Below, in pieces: positions 21,318 through 33,348 of a stretch of DNA of 64,000 bases (within the stretch, counting starts at the first letter, position 1; each line of letters starts with the position of its first letter). Source of the DNA: Polytrichum commune (taxonomy: Eukaryota > Streptophyta > Polytrichopsida > Polytrichales > Polytrichaceae); the NCBI GenBank assembly GCA_950295325.1, contig OX485806.1, forward strand, positions 23,560,001-23,624,000, in the 5' to 3' direction. Under the pieces are notes generated by a model. That model did no database searches. It was given only the letters and a program-made list of their open reading frames with translations, and was not told the DNA's origin. Position numbers and translations under genes: made by a program.

Positions 21318-23902
21318 TCACAGAATTGTGCAACAGCAATTACCATTCACACACTGCCGCAGGGCGATTCTGGTGGCGATCCTTGCACACGGAACTGCCA
21401 CAGTGTGAATACATTTCATAACTTTCTCATTAGGCTGTCCGGCTTGCACAGCTACAGATTGATGTCCCCCCTGGGCAATATCGTTGACAGGTTGATATTG
21501 ATGATGATGCGGCGGGGATCCCCAAACTGCTTGTGGCTGCTGCCGAATGATCATTTTCTGATGTTGTTGCTCATGATGAGTTGGTTGTTGCGACATCACC
21601 CTCCTCGGCCTAGTATTACTATTATACTGCCCAGCAGGCAGCTGGATATAATTTGGTGGACCTGATGGATGATGATTATAAGTGCCTGGAAGGTCTAAAA
21701 CCGACTGGTCCCGGGGATCAAACACCACCATGCTCTCATCTGGAAGTCCAGAAAATTTCCCTTGGTTCTGCTTCAAATACTCATCTAGAGGGTCTCTGAA
21801 CACCCTCTGATCATCCCTGCCCATGTTCTTGGTACTGTTGGTGGTACTATTGCCATTTTGGGTCTTGGTGGGTTTAGGGTTAGGGTTCCTAGAACGAGGC
21901 CCAGTTACATGACTTTCGTTGGTGAACCTGCCTGGGTCGACCAAAGAGGTAGACTGGTCTAGTGGATCAAATTCCACGATGCTCACATCCTGGTATGATG
22001 GTTTTGGTCCACTTGTCTTGCGAATGTGCTCGGCCAGAGGATCCAACCGTGGTGGTGCATTAGACTTGTCATGGTGACCACGCCCATGGTGACTTCCCTC
22101 CTGTTGATACGATCTGCTGCCATCAAAAGCGTCCTGGATCATCGGCTGATCCGAATGTGAGTGAGAAGTTGATGTTGACCCATCTCCAGGTTTTGAATTT
22201 TTGTTTTTGATTTTGATCTTTCTCTGAACTGCGTTGTGATGTTCTGGTGCAGCAGCAACTACCCCATTTCCTGATTCTTCAACCCCAACTTGTTGAGAAT
22301 CACCATATCCCTGCTCGGCTCCATAAGCGCATCCAGCAGCATCACTGGGTTGATTGTAACGGGGACTCTCCAAATGTGCATTCCCATCCGCCTGCTGCAA
22401 GTGATCTTTCGGTTTCTGCTTTCCCTTTTTCTTTTTCTGATCTGCATTGTGATCCAGTGCAGCAACTACCCCATTTCCCGATTCTTCAACCCCAGCTTGT
22501 TGAGAATCACCATATCCCTGCTCGGATCCATAAGAGAATAATGTAGCAGCATCACTGGGTTGTTGGTTGTATTGAGTCCTCTCCGAATGCACATTCCCAT
22601 CCACCTGCTGCAATTCATCATGAGAACTTACTCCATCTTTCGGCTGCTTCTTCTCCTTCTTCTTCTTTTTCTTCTTCTGTTCTGCAACCACCCCATTTCC
22701 TTCACCAATCCCAGGTTGCTGATCATAATCATCATGTCCCAACTCGGCTCCATAAGACTTATAATCACTGGGTTGCTTAATGATCCCATACACTGATGCA
22801 TCACCGTATAAAGTCTCAGAGTTGGCCGCATACTGGTGATGATGTGCACCCCCATGCTGACGATGTTGATCAGCTCCTATTAATTCTGCACCCTGTCCAT
22901 AACCATATGCATAATTCTCAGGGTGAACCCCATAAGCATGACTATACCCACCGGTAGTACCTGTAGTTTGATCATCTGCCTCCTCATATGGATATGCATC
23001 ATATCCGGCTTGTCCAGTGTTGATGTTGTTGTACTGCTGATGATGCGTATCATAAAAATCATCACCATAGCCAGGTGTGTACTGATGATCTTGAGCTCGA
23101 GGTGGTGCAATTTTCTTTGATTTCCTCTTCACTTTCTGATCAGGCGCCTTGATGATGTACTGCCCAGCTTGCACATCATTCTCATGGTATGTCATGTTTC
23201 CTGCATCCCCTGTGTGCTCGACATAGCCAGGATATGTTGCTTCATTCTGTCTATACTGAGCATGGTCAGTTGGGAGAGGGGCGTAATATGGCCTGGGCAT
23301 CGCAACACCTGTATAATCAATTAATAAGCAGGGGTCATCGGATCAGCAAAGTAAGGCTTTGGCAATTCATAATAGGTTCTTAATAAAGCATGCATGACGG
23401 TGCTGTTATGATAAGACTATCAAATGTAAAATGAGGTATGATAAGGTTTAATAAGACACTTTAAGGTATATTCTTGTTTAATAAGGATTTGAAAACTCTT
23501 TTTGTATCCAGCTAAGACCCATGCATAATGGATGTCCTCATTCTTTTCTTATTTGTCCATTGTCCGTGGGAGATACGGAGATTAACTCTGTTAAATTAGA
23601 TATGATTGGATTCATCTTTTTGAGTTCTTTGCAACTAGACCAAATTCATTGAGAGATTCATAAGATTTTCAAAAGAAGAAATAATCATAATAAACGAAAA
23701 TAAATTGCATGTCACCGCCCTGGGAATGTGGCAAGGTGGTACCTTGGGTAGTTGGGTTAGAACTTGCTGATGAAGTAGATATGGACCTCCTTTGGGTTGG
23801 GTTTGCTACCCAACCTTGATGAGTATTCACATCTCGTGATGGCTTTGGGACTGGTTTGTGTCTTCTTATAGGGTCACCGCCATGCACAAATCCAACTTCC
23901 AT
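21318..23902 (-). CDS. 716-aa Tyr/Gln/His-rich repeat protein with possible C-terminal CaaX box, 2 exons
   Basis: Exon 1 is 23902-23743 and exon 2 is 23308-21318. The donor CAAG|GTACCA and acceptor ATACAG|GTG join in phase 1 to give TTQGVAMPRPYY. I do not recognise the family. The N-terminal third is rich in Tyr, Gly, Gln and His. Three tandem units lie at about 232-302, 303-372 and 373-431, each with PSD, Y-G-E-G, GNGVVA, a Lys-rich run and NQ. Two diverged DPL-(9-20)-V-FDP-DQS modules lie at about 475-508 and 558-591. The tail (CIHTVAVPCARIATR, then NCCCTIL) is Cys-rich and ends CTIL, a CaaX pattern with Leu that would favour geranylgeranylation and membrane attachment. No signal peptide or membrane helix is seen. 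Most of it is probably disordered. A 5' UTR intron may end near 23945 (TTTGTGCAG). The coding call is strong; the function is unknown. Confidence 0.85.
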
Positions 23903-23945
23903 CCTAGTACTTATTATTGATTGTGTCCTACTTGCTTTTCAACCC

Positions 23946-26430
23946 TGCACAAAGAAAATGTGAACATAAGGATATTTTGATTCAAGGAGGTCAAGTATGA
24001 ACACTACATAGTAAATGGGCTTCTCTTTTAAGAAAGACAACTCCCATAATGTCACCCAACATGAATTATGGTGGTACTTCATTTTTGAGTTGGTTTAAGT
24101 AAATATGTAATCCCAGAACGGACTTTATGAGAATTAGGGGGCCTTTGATAACTGTTGCCTCCTTTCGAAGGTCAACACCTTTAACATGCACAGACAAACC
24201 AACCAGCTCCTATCTCCCACCCACAATGGCAAGCACCTAGGCTCCCACATGATTGGTGAAAATTATCTGGTCCACTAAGATAACCCCACTATGATTGGGT
24301 AGACCATAGATGATAGAGTTCACCAATAATCAAGTGCCGGGAAGGTCACCCACCGAAGTAGAATCATTCCGGCCTTAACCTCTGAGTTCCCTTTGAGATC
24401 CAGGGATCCGTTAAGGCCTTGGGTTCAAGGCACCCTTTAATTTAAGAAACAATGACCTTTTTGCAGTTACGGTAGCTTCAAATTGCATCATCCTGGATTA
24501 ATGTTGTCAAGACCAAGACAAATGCTGCTTTTGTCCAATACATATTGTAGCCCAATACCGGGAGAAAACAAATGAAGAGGTTATCTATATCCAAACTGCT
24601 TAGAATCAGGCGTGCATGATGTGCAGCCGAATTGGAATTGCTCGGCACATAAGAGGAACTCAACCGAGATTAGGGTTTTAGGGTTCCAGGGTAGCCTTGC
24701 ATGTCTACAAATATAGAATGCTCACCTAGGACACGACATGTACAGATAAACAAACTCAAAGATCCTGGAATATTAGCAGATGAAGAGTAATGAACTTCTT
24801 GGTGCAACAGGAGGCTCTCCAATCGATCCGAACAGGGTCTGCTAGCAATATAAATATATTTTTCATAAAAGTATTGTGTAGCTTAAGAGCCCAAAAACAA
24901 GAGCAACAGAACTTCATCAGTGCTTTTCAAAGGTTTAGGAAGATTTTTAAGATGAATTAAACAGGTTCGTAGTTTAGAAAGTAGAGTAAGAGTTTGATAT
25001 AACAATTGAACATTTGACAAACCTTTTTCACTCTTCACATTGCGGATGGCTAATTCTTGCCACTGCTGTTGTCAATTCCATTAGACTGTCTATCCTACAA
25101 TAATCGTATACATGGACGGGATTCCGCAGTAAATCAGCAGGGTGAAGACGAATCACTTCAACACCAATGTTGGTCTGGTACCGTTTTGTTTTTTTAAATA
25201 TCATTTGGGTATCTATAGTGAGGATTTCACCTTTTTTTGATACAGTGTGGTATGGGTATTTGAAGGATTAGAAACTATCCTATGTCTAGCTGCATTGACA
25301 AGACTCTGGAGCCTCCCAAATCCACCCATTGTCGGTGACTTTGACCTAACCTATGAATGTCGAGAGAGATGGAAGATTCAAGTCTCTAAGACAGCTTTAC
25401 TGAGGGATCACTCGAATCTGCGGGGTTTTAAGGGGTTGCTTGATAAACCTGAATAGGACTGGTAAACTGGATACATCATGCCATTCAAAACCAACCACGG
25501 AGTTGGTGTGAGCGATCCAAATGTATGATACTTCAGGGTGAAAATATTGCCCATAAATCATACACGAACTGTGGAAAAAAGATGAATTCAACTTCTTCTT
25601 TTTAAAAGAAAACTTCTGAGCCATGTCTAGCTGCAGTGACTTCAACCTAACTTGTAAATGTCGAGAGAGATGGAAGATTCAAGTCCTTGTTTGAGAATTC
25701 TGTGGGCCGCAACGGAGACAATCACATCCCCCCAGAATTGACACGGTTTAGAAGGAGAAGAAGAAGAAGAAGAAGAATCATGGAAAGATGGACACACCTT
25801 AAATTCTTGAAGCTCATCTGCAATGGCTACACCCAAACAGCAGCAGTAGCACATTATCGCTCACCAGAACTTGAATCTAGTGTAGATTCCACATTACTGA
25901 AGCCCGACCAGGATTCAATCCTTCGGACCACAACATGAAGCGAGTGGCTCCACAACACCCAACCGCACCTCTTAAGCTATCGAAAGTGTTTGCTCAACGA
26001 ATGCGACACCACAAAATTGCAGAGAGACAGACTCCAGAGCTCCGACCAACAGTAAGCGGTAGACAATTTGATACCGTCCTGGCACCCACCGAAGTTACAT
26101 GTTGTGAGCGCAAAGTTTGCGGATGGGACGAGCTATAGATGGAGGTCGGAGATTCGGTGCGAAACTCATGTTGTCGGTGCAGTATGAGAATGTAGGTGTA
26201 GGGAGAATTCAGTCGTTCACATTAGCCTCTCTCTATCTCATGGAGGCGAGCTACCGCCATAACCGCCACGGCGAGCATTATTCAGCAAGGGGGCCCGATC
26301 CTCGTCACTAAAGAGAGAAGAGGGCCGACCCCTCTGCCCTGCCCTGCCCTGTCCTGCCCGCCCCGCCCGAGATGGCTGCCCGCCCTCACAATATTTCCTC
26401 ACAAGTTAGACAAGAGAAGCTAGGGTTTTG
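23946..26430. other. upstream region of the repeat-protein gene
   Basis: A possible non-coding first exon on the minus strand ends near 25023 with AAAAAG|GTTTGTC. A duplicated phrase (AATGTCGAGAGAGATGGAAG) occurs at 25356 and 25657. An AGA microsatellite lies at 25753-25776. The 26150-26380 stretch is relatively GC-rich with TGCCC repeats (26335-26370) and could be a promoter. No further coding gene is supported. Confidence 0.4.
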
Positions 26431-26436
26431 GTCAAC

Positions 26437-26565
26437 GGATGAACTCATCCATCATCTATGACTGTATTTGTTCGCTTATTCATAAGAAGTGTCATCTGTT
26501 AAGTTATCATAGTGACATAAACTACCATATAACACTAAATAGCATATTTAGTGTAGTTCTTTTGA
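26437..26565. repeat. family T repeat (inverted relative to 29870-30005)
   Basis: The phrase GGTCAACGGATGAACTCATC, then CATCATC, TTTGTTC-CTTATT-ATAAGAA and GTCAT, matches the reverse complement of 29870-30005. It ends in the near-palindrome ACACTAAATAGCATATTTAG followed by TGTAG, the signature shared with other elements in this window. Confidence 0.6.
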
Positions 26566-26965
26566 GTGTGTATGAATACTTGTGGAAATTTCTACTAATT
26601 CTTCTTAAAATATTGTAAGTGATTCCTTCTCTTTTCACAAGTATTCATACATATTCAAAACTCATTAAGTGTGATCAAAACCCTAAATCCTAAACCCTAA
26701 ATTGAATCGTAAACCCTTAACCCTTAACCCTTAATTAAGGGCCCTAAATCCTAAACTAAATCGTAAACCCAAAGCCCCCCTAACCCCTTCATCAAGGGCC
26801 CTAGAGCCTAAAATAAACCCTAAACTAAATCATAAACATAAGGCGCTTAAACCTCAATTAAGGGTCGAAAACCCTAAACATTTTATTAGACTGAATTAGC
26901 TTAATTGAGCATTGATTACAATATTAATAAATTTTACAAGTATTCATACACTCAAAAGAATAAGG
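26560..26965. mobile_element. foldback family R, copy 1, with degenerate CCCTAAA repeats inside
   Basis: Inverted phrases TTTTGAGTGTGTATGAATAC and CAAGTATTCATACACTCAAA bound the segment. The interior (26675-26890) is full of AACCCTAAA, CCCTTAACCC and CCTAAACTAAATC words, like decayed telomere repeats. A second copy with a different interior is at 33056-33348. Confidence 0.6.
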
Positions 26966-28326
26966 CAAAGGCAATTCGCACATGACAAGTGAATTAGCCT
27001 AAGATTTTAAGTTCAATTTTTTTAAAAAACAAAGGCCCTTTCAAAGTGTCAAATGTCACAAAAATTATACCCATGAAGATTTCTATTCACTTTCTTATTT
27101 ACAAGTTGATTTTGTACTTTCCTAACGTATGCCACTTTGAGAATGGAATCCCTACCAATTGCTCACATGTTATGTGCAAGTGAACGTATATGTATTGGAT
27201 CTTGAAGAGTGGTAGATTCAATATGGTATTTGTGACCAGTGTCTTTTTGAAGTCGGGTGGGGTCAGTGGGCATTCATCTTAGGCAAGGCAGGCAAAGGCA
27301 TCAACCCTCTTTTGAGGAGCCCTTATTGACCACGGGGTCTGATCCCCCACATGCGTGTAGTCCCGGGTAGCATTGGCCTATTACAATGCTAGACATGGCT
27401 GGGTGGGTTTTTATGCAAGGGGATGGGATTTGCGACCGCAACTGCCAATGAATGGGGGTGGGATTTGAAAAATGAAAATACCAAACCAAATAGTAACTCA
27501 CTACACATGTCCTTTACCTTATTACTTTAGTAAGGCTTGGAAAAAGAATTCCACCGAGGTTGAGTCTCTCCTTGTTGCTGGGTGGGCTCCAAGCAAGCAA
27601 CCCCATTCCTGGGCCCATGCCATAAACTTGACAAGGGACTCTATGACATGGCACCCCCGCCTCCGAGGGCGCCGGCACATCCAAGCCATGAAAACAGTTT
27701 GTCAGTAGTCATCCAACAATAAGCGCTAGGATTCCCACCTGAAAAGGGATGGGCCCAACCCGGAATCGCTATAACGAGTTACTTTTGACACCAATGACTC
27801 CTTGATCATAATTGTCGGTTGATTCCCACACCAGGGCCATTACCCACATTCAGGTTGAGATTGTAGCTAGTTGGGATAAGTCCATGAATGATCCTATCCA
27901 TATACATGGGCATGTTGCACATGCTAACAAGACTAAATAACGTTATGGCACTCCGCCAATCTAGAGAATTAGCCAGTTTGAAATGTAACTTACTTTTAAT
28001 CCCAAAAACCTCCTAGCTTCCCGAACTTTAAAATCGATTCTATTTCATTTCAATCTAGAATCAACTTGCGATGTGCATTTGGACAGTTGAGAGTTATTAG
28101 TAGGCAGTACTAAGAGGAATCTTTACAGCTTGAATTTGCAAGAAAAGTTGGGATAAAATGCACTTCTGTGAATCCATCTTCACTTCCCGAGGAGGAGGAG
28201 GAGGAGGAGGTCGCATTAACTTTTTGATACTGAATCCAGTTGCCATGTCTGTAGGAGGCAAGTTGTTTCTCTTTTTACCCTTTTTTTCCTGGAAGAAATT
28301 TATTGCGTCAAGGGCAAATAGAGTTA
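26966..28326. other. intergenic region without a supported gene
   Basis: Short ORFs only. A GGA microsatellite lies at 28189-28209. No resolved transposon ends. Confidence 0.4.
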
Positions 28327-28710
28327 AGGCCGGTCCACATGGATCCCAAGTCCCACTCACGTTAGTCCCAACATGGAGGCAAAGTCCCCACTTGTGAGCC
28401 TCAAGTAACCATTAAACTATGATTAATCATCATCAAAGTCAGATCTTAGTTACCTTATGAAAAAAAAATTCCCATGATTTGTGTTGAGAGTTGGGTTTAG
28501 TTTATTTTGCTTTTTTGCTCAACCCAACTCTCAAAACAAGTCATGAACCTCACTTTCAAAAGTGTTGTCATGTAGGCATCCATGGACAACACTTGAGACT
28601 TAGGACTTGGGATCCCTGTGTGAAGTGGTAAGTCCCAGCTTCCATACTCTCAACAACTAAAATTGCACGGATTGACCCCAAGTGACTTGGGACCCCATGT
28701 GAACTAGCCC
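28327..28710. mobile_element. PIF/Harbinger-like MITE, third subfamily
   Basis: Starts AGGCCGGTCCACATGGATCC and ends CATGTGAACTAGCCC. The ends are inverted copies (GGCC-GTTCACATG) and are flanked by TTA on both sides (28324-28326 and 28711-28713), as expected for this superfamily. The phrase CCCAAGTC / GACTTGGG extends the inverted match. It is 384 bp with no ORF. Confidence 0.7.
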
Positions 28711-28997
28711 TTATATAGAGTTAGTTGTAGAGTAAAATAGATGAAACCATGGGTTTGCATGAGATTATTAAGCTTTGTGAGCCGGTTCCTTATTAACAAC
28801 AAATTTTGTTACCCAACGTTAGTTATGGGAGGGTAAGTCGCCCAACCTCACACACACTATATGCCCCACACGTTTGCATGCAGGTGTTCATGCCCTTGAG
28901 CACACCGTGCATGTGTAGATCCGGTTAGTAGGTTGGAGGGCTTCCATGGAAGGGCCATGTAGCCACCCAACTAGGAAGGTCGCTAATGGGTGCGAGG

Positions 28998-29090
28998 GCT
29001 GGGGCGAACCAACCCATACACTGGTTCCTTGGAGGTAAGGGTTTAGGCATCCAACAAGGAACGAGTGTATGGGTTGGTTCATCCATATTT
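28998..29090. mobile_element. mini Mutator-like MITE (family M), copy 1
   Basis: A 93-bp foldback: CGAACCAACCCATACACT near the left end, AGTGTATGGGTTGGTTC near the right. It is flanked by a perfect 10-bp duplication GGGTGCGAGG (28988-28997 and 29091-29100). A 9-11 bp duplication points to the Mutator superfamily. Confidence 0.8.
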
Positions 29091-29272
29091 GGGTGCGAGG
29101 CAGTGCCCGGGAAGTTTGTGGGCATAGTCGGTCAAGATCCTAGTGATTCTAAATCCAACCAATTACATGTGGACATCTTCCAGTTTTGCTTTATTCATTT
29201 GAGGTATATGCTATAGATTCCTCTAAAGTGATCAGTAATTTTCCTGACATAACATTAAGTAGCAATGCTAGG

Positions 29273-29364
29273 GCTAGGACGAGCCAACCCGTACACTGGT
29301 TCCATGGAGGCAAGGGTTTAGGCATCCAACAAGGAACGAGTGTATGAGTTGGTTTGCCCAAATC
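29273..29364. mobile_element. mini Mutator-like MITE (family M), copy 2
   Basis: A 92-bp element with the same plan as copy 1 (AGCCAACCCGTACACTGG left, AGTGTATGAGTTGG right, shared middle TTTAGGCATCCAACAAGG). It is flanked by a perfect 10-bp duplication CAATGCTAGG (29263-29272 and 29365-29374). Only 180 bp separates the two copies. Confidence 0.85.
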
Positions 29365-29374
29365 CAATGCTAGG

Positions 29375-29869
29375 AGGGTACCCTTTGAGTACCGGTAATA
29401 ATATTACCTTAACAAGAAGGGAAAAACTTACAAAGCAAGGGTGAATGAATAGATGATTAATCAAATATAGTACTGTAGCTTCAAAAAGGTACTAACACAA
29501 AGAGTGGTGTCGGGTTATTGTAAATCAGCTAAATAGCTTGTCCTACTAGGATGGGTGGGCCAAGTTAGCCTTACATAGGTCAATCTGGAGTCTAGGACAA
29601 CGAGGCCCATGCACATACCCTATTTTAGATCCTAAAATTTTCTCAAAGCTTGAGAGGTGGAAAAAGGAAGTCTCAAAAATTTCGTCCAACATTTGAAATA
29701 CTAGGGTCCCATACACAACAAGCTAACGAGCTCTTAATAAAAAGTGTTCTCAAAGAAGGATAAAACCCACGATTTTATCCCTCTTTGAGAAACTTTACGG
29801 AGTGTTAATTCTTTTACATTGATAAAGGCAATGTACGGGGAGAACTGAGAACTAGTTACAAATAAACTT
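29375..29869. other. intergenic region without a supported gene
   Basis: AT-rich sequence, no features seen beyond short random ORFs. Confidence 0.4.
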
Positions 29870-30005
29870 ACACTAAATCTGATATTTAGTGTCATATGGT
29901 ATTTTATGTCAATATGGTAACTTTGCGAATGACAATTCTTATTAATAAGTGAACAAATATTTTTCATGGATGATGGATGAGCTCATCCATTGGCCAAAAC
30001 CTTAC
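29870..30005. repeat. family T repeat, second copy
   Basis: Reverse complement of the 26437-26565 sequence, with the palindromic signature ACTAAATCTGATATTTAGTG at its left edge and GATGGATGAGCTCATCCATT at its right. Confidence 0.6.
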
Positions 30006-30199
30006 CTTCCCTCGTCACCAACTTGTGATGAAATGTTGTCATGGAGGATTGAAATTTGGATGAAATATCACTTGGTAAGTGACAGTAATTGCAACACTGT
30101 AATTACAAGGAATGACAAATAATGTTGGGTTAACATATAGTGTTAGTGACACTATACGGCAATTTATAATTAGTATTGAGCAAGAAAATTGGAATTGAT

Positions 30200-30400
30200 G
30201 ACATAAAATATCATATTTAGTGTGGTCGACTTTGAGAAATAATGAATTGAATTTGAAGACTCCAAAAAAAAAATTATCGATCATTTTAGAGGAATTTAGA
30301 GGATATAACTCAAAGAAATGAGAACAAACCAAAAGATTTCAACCTGTAACCGGTTGAACTTGGAGTCACTAAGATCCCGGCTAATTATGCAAACAATCTC
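30200..30400. mobile_element. 5'-truncated hAT MITE of family H
   Basis: Resembles the family H core: TTTGAGAAATAATGAATTGA, ATCGATCATTTTAGAGGAAT, AACCGGTTGAACTTGG, CACTAAGATCCCGG and TTATGCAAACAATCTC. It is joined on the left to a TATTTAGTGTGGTC terminus of the A/T type. Ends are not intact. Confidence 0.55.
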
Positions 30401-30785
30401 TTTGGACGTTGATTAAGGGCCACTTTGTACACAGACCAAAGCCGTGACCATGAAAATATAAGGGACAAGCATCTAAAGGGTGTATCATGGGGAAGTAGAA
30501 ATCTAATCTTGCAATTGATAGGCCTTCAAGAATAGTGTTAAGTGAAAGTGGACCACTTTGAGGGACCGCATCATATATTCGGGTTTGGGTCTCCACCATG
30601 ACAACAATATCCACTCATCCAAGTGGAGGGCACTTTCGACAACTCTCTTACGTTTTCCTATCCACATAGAGGACGTTTCATCCATAACCTATGGTCTGCA
30701 TCCATGAGCAAACCAATGATATCCCATAACGGACGAGTGTGGATGGATGTCTTGCTGCTAGCACAACTCGTCGTCCACTCTCCTC

Positions 30786-31165
30786 TCGCCCGTTATAGTA
30801 GAGGTGCCCATAACCCATCACCTAAGAGATTTTGTGTTAGATCTAGAGAAGTATAAGGTGGTGCAAAATTTTCCAGTGTAGGAAGATAGAAATCAAGAGG
30901 ATTGCCAAATTTTCGGTACTTTCATTCCTTCATTTGAAATTACTATGAAATTCTGAAGTCAAAAGTTGGCCCGAACATATTACCAATGTCTAAAGTTTGC
31001 CATAACCGCTCATTTGAGATGAATTCCTCCCGACTTTAGCTCTCAAAACTAGGGAACATATGTCATAATCGAACTTCAATCCCAACTTAATTGAAATTTT
31101 AGTAACTTATACATTCTTGATGAGGTCCTAATCGAGAATAGGTGGTTCGTTTCTACATAACATTT
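30786..31165. mobile_element. family K element, single copy
   Basis: Starts GTTATAGTAGAGGTGCCCAT and ends AATAGGTGGTTCGTTTCTAC followed by ATAAC, which are inverted versions of each other. The body matches 62955-63462 and the arms of the 17-kb foldback (AGAAGTATAAGG-GGTGCAAAA, CAATGTCTA-AGT and CATAACCGCTC). No duplication was resolved. Confidence 0.65.
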
Positions 31166-31633
31166 ACTCGGCTCCTCGACTGCATTCCGTGGAACTAGAT
31201 ATCAGGCGAGCATAGTTCTCCTTTGATTATGAATTTCCCCATTTTATAAGGAGCGCTCAAGTAGTACACTTTAATGATGTTCTTGACACCCGACTAATAA
31301 TTTATCAGAGTTTTTTAATCGCAACCTCTTTCTTTGGAAAGAAGCCATCATGTAGCTGCTTAGTAATGTTAAGTATGAAGTCCGCAACACATTATTGTGT
31401 TAAGTCAGCTTGTGACTCAGAAGCTTGGCTCTACAAATAGTATGCCATTTAACTTAGTTGCGTTAAAGCCACATTACTATCTACTTACAAATGATTCTCA
31501 GGAGATTAAGTTTATGGATGCCACGTGGCGGGCCAGGATTGGGCCAGGGTGTTGCGTGTAGTGTGCCCAGTTGGCACTGGTGTAGGTCTGGTATCGTCAA
31601 TTTTTTCTTATACCATTTGGGGCCCTTGGCTAA

Positions 31634-32133
31634 GGGCCATTTCACACATGAGCCAAGAGCCGTGACCATGAAATTGGGAGAGCCCAAAAGAAAGTGTCCA
31701 AAGGCCATCCCAACACACCTTTAGAATCATGTAGTGTGGTCATGGACCCTCAAGTGTAGTGTGAAGTCATATGTAACCGGACCCTCAACCAAATGCTATT
31801 TCAATGAATTTCTATTCATGTGGGGTCCTCACACATGATAAAATAGAATAAATCAATGGTTGTGAGTGTTTGGAGTGTCATGGTCTCCCAATTTTGTGTT
31901 AGGCCTACCTCCAAGAGGTGGTTTTTGGAAATAATCCAAGTGACCACGAAACTTGATCCATTGGATGCCATATAGGAATCCATGTAGAATTTACATCCAT
32001 CTTGCATTCACATACTCCGTTGGTTTCTCAAGCATACTGTGAAGCGAACCTGGACTGGCTCCGCCTTTTCCACCAATGAGAGTGCTTGAAGTGTAATGGT
32101 CACAGGGTCTCAGTTTCATGTGTGAAGTGGCCC
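31634..32133. mobile_element. PIF/Harbinger-like MITE, intact copy
   Basis: Starts GGGCCATTTCACACATGAGC and ends CATGTGTGAAGTGGCCC. It is flanked by TAA (31631-31633 and 32134-32136). It is 500 bp with no transposase. It is homologous along its length to 49257-49988 and carries the empty site (ATCCAAGTGACC, near 31936) for the CACTA MITE found in that copy. Confidence 0.85.
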
Positions 32134-32487
32134 TAAATCACATTTGTGTTTGGATGGGCCCCGCCCCTCCCATGCCTTCTTCACTGCCCGGTTTTTCTGC
32201 CCACACCTACGTAGGAACTCCTCCTCATTGGGAACCAATGTGACAATACCCGGTCAGTTAAGCCATTAAGTGCATGGTCACTTAAGTCATTTAGCTTCTT
32301 TGGCATGTGAACGAACTCCATCAATTAATTTTGGAATAATGAAAGTGATGTCAACTTTAATTTTGACTAGGTCTTGTCACATTGGTTCCCAACAAGGAGT
32401 TCCCATGCAGGTGCGGGTAGGAAGACTGGGCAGTGAAGGAGGCCTAGGAGGGGTGGGGCCTAGCCGAACACAAACATGATTTAGCCC
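32131..32487. mobile_element. foldback MITE family O, copy 1
   Basis: Long inverted arms of about 115 bp: CCTTCTTCACTGCCCGG, GGGAACCAATGTGACAATAC on the left against CTTGTCACATTGGTTCCCAA and CTGGGCAGTGAAGGAGGC on the right. It ends ATGATTTAGCCC. Copy 2 is at 61356-61699. It abuts or slightly overlaps the right end of the Harbinger MITE. Confidence 0.8.
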
Positions 32488-32978
32488 AAGGCCCATTTGG
32501 GTACCTTTAATGAGGATCATTAATTTTATGCCACTAGGCATAAGTATTTGACGATAGTTTTATTTTAGATATCATTTGGGTCATAATATCAAGAAAATAA
32601 CCTTCATACTTAGGCAAAAATGTCAGGTTAGTATCATATGGTATTAAACCCGAATAATAACTCGGGTATACAAAGATTCTCTCACCTTGACATGCCCACC
32701 GAAGATCAATATTTGATTGGCATCATAATTTTGGCACCCACGGGCATGCTTTTGATGTTATTATTGATACCATGCATTCACCTAGTATGTACCTGACCAA
32801 CACACCTTCTGCACCTAGTATTGTGGCCCACCATACCCACGATGGTTTTGGTCAATGTAAGTTTTCTTGACCTACTTCATTTTTTAGCCCACAATATTTT
32901 ATAATATATTTTCAAAAACATGAAGATAAAATTGATGGCTTTTACAAGAACATCAATTATTGTGGGTTGGAAAATGTG

Positions 32979-33041
32979 ATATATATATATATATATATAT
33001 ATAATACCCAATGTGACATATATATATATATATATATATAA
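32979..33041. repeat. two (AT)n microsatellites
   Basis: AT runs at about 32979-33003 and 33018-33041 separated by AATACCCAATGTGACA, directly before foldback family R copy 2. Confidence 0.9.
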
Positions 33042-33055
33042 GGTTTGATTTTTTT

Positions 33056-33348
33056 AGTATTTTTATAATATTTTAGTTGATACCTTCTACTTTCACAAAG
33101 TATTCATACACAGTCAAAATGATCAAGTGTGATTATGTGTAATTAAGTCTAAAAATCCTAATTAAGCCCAATTAAGCTCAATTAAGCTTAGTTCAAATGT
33201 GTATGAATACTTGTAGAAACCTATGCCTTGCACAAAATTACCTTCTAATACAGTTATTTAGACTTAATTACACATAATCACACTTAATCAGTTTGAGTGT
33301 GTATGAATACTTTGTAAAAGTCAAAGGTATTAACTAAAATATTATAAA
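33056..33348. mobile_element. foldback family R, copy 2
   Basis: The arms of roughly 105 bp are inverted copies. Left: TATAATATTTTAGTTGATAC, CAAAGTATTCATACAC, GTGTGATTATGTGTAATTAA. Right: TTAATTACACATAATCACAC, GTGTATGAATACTTTG, TTAACTAAAATATTATA. The centre contains AATTAAGCCCAATTAAGCTC repeats. No ORF. Confidence 0.8.

Noticed and set aside
22247..22855. Several plus and minus ORFs inside the repeat-protein gene
   Set aside because: They are shadow frames of the tandem-repeat coding sequence, parallel because of the repeats.
26675..26890. CCCTAAA-like words as a true chromosome end
   Set aside because: The repeats are degenerate, short and lie inside a foldback element with ordinary sequence on both sides.
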